From positions 1 to 17,672 of the forward strand of contig JAGHSS010000041.1 in NCBI GenBank assembly GCA_018065745.1: DNA of 17,672 bases, in the 5' to 3' direction. The stretch's first letter is position 1; every line of letters starts with the position of its first letter. The position numbers were made by a program, and so were the translations under genes. Below are positions 17,653-17,672 of this stretch, in pieces. The stretch comes from Candidatus Neoflavobacterium equi. Its GTDB lineage: Bacteria; Bacteroidota; Bacteroidia; Flavobacteriales; Flavobacteriaceae. Under the pieces are notes generated by a model. The model worked only from the letters and a program-made list of their open reading frames with translations. It did no database searches and was not told where the DNA came from.

Positions 17653-17672
17653 ATAGTTATATGGGTATATAT

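Overview
The window looks like chromosomal DNA of a Bacteroidota bacterium, probably from the Flavobacteriia. The coding is AT-leaning. Start codons follow A-rich leaders without strong Shine-Dalgarno sequences. Several upstream regions carry a Bacteroidota-type promoter (TTG, a spacer of about 17-23 nt, then TAnnTTTG). Protein families such as the secreted 'asparagine synthetase B'-labelled protein and the minimal LytS/LytTR pair point the same way. I see no tRNA, rRNA, CRISPR array, insertion sequence or prophage gene.

Region 1 (1-2350): a secreted GATase1-like protein on the + strand meets a low-complexity secreted Ser/Thr/Lys-rich protein on the - strand. They share one bidirectional terminator.

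Region 2 (2350-6140): a short membrane-anchored LytS-type histidine kinase overlaps its LytTR response regulator. A CPA2-family cation:proton antiporter with a long cytoplasmic tail follows in the same direction.

Region 3 (6140-6363): an intergenic stretch holding a compact element of about 124 bp. It can fold as a closing stem enclosing two hairpins and is the least explained sequence here.

Region 4 (6364-13959): a tight operon recD-recC-recB with overlapping genes, encoding a complete but compact RecBCD helicase-nuclease. Helicase motifs of RecD and RecB and the RecB nuclease residues are intact. The RecC positions that contact Chi in E. coli are mostly different.

Region 5 (14036-17544, - strand): a three-gene acyl-CoA (probably propionyl-CoA) carboxylase operon, transcribed biotin carrier protein, then biotin carboxylase, then carboxyltransferase. 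It converges on recB over a second bidirectional terminator. A promoter is visible upstream of the carrier gene, and a weaker divergent one points out of the right edge.

The genes are mostly core physiology: DNA end processing, propionyl-CoA carboxylation, ion homeostasis and signalling. I did not find a clearly new multi-gene defence or mobile system. The candidates for novelty are the structured element before recD, the diverged and shortened RecBCD, the secreted GATase1-like protein and the low-complexity secreted protein.
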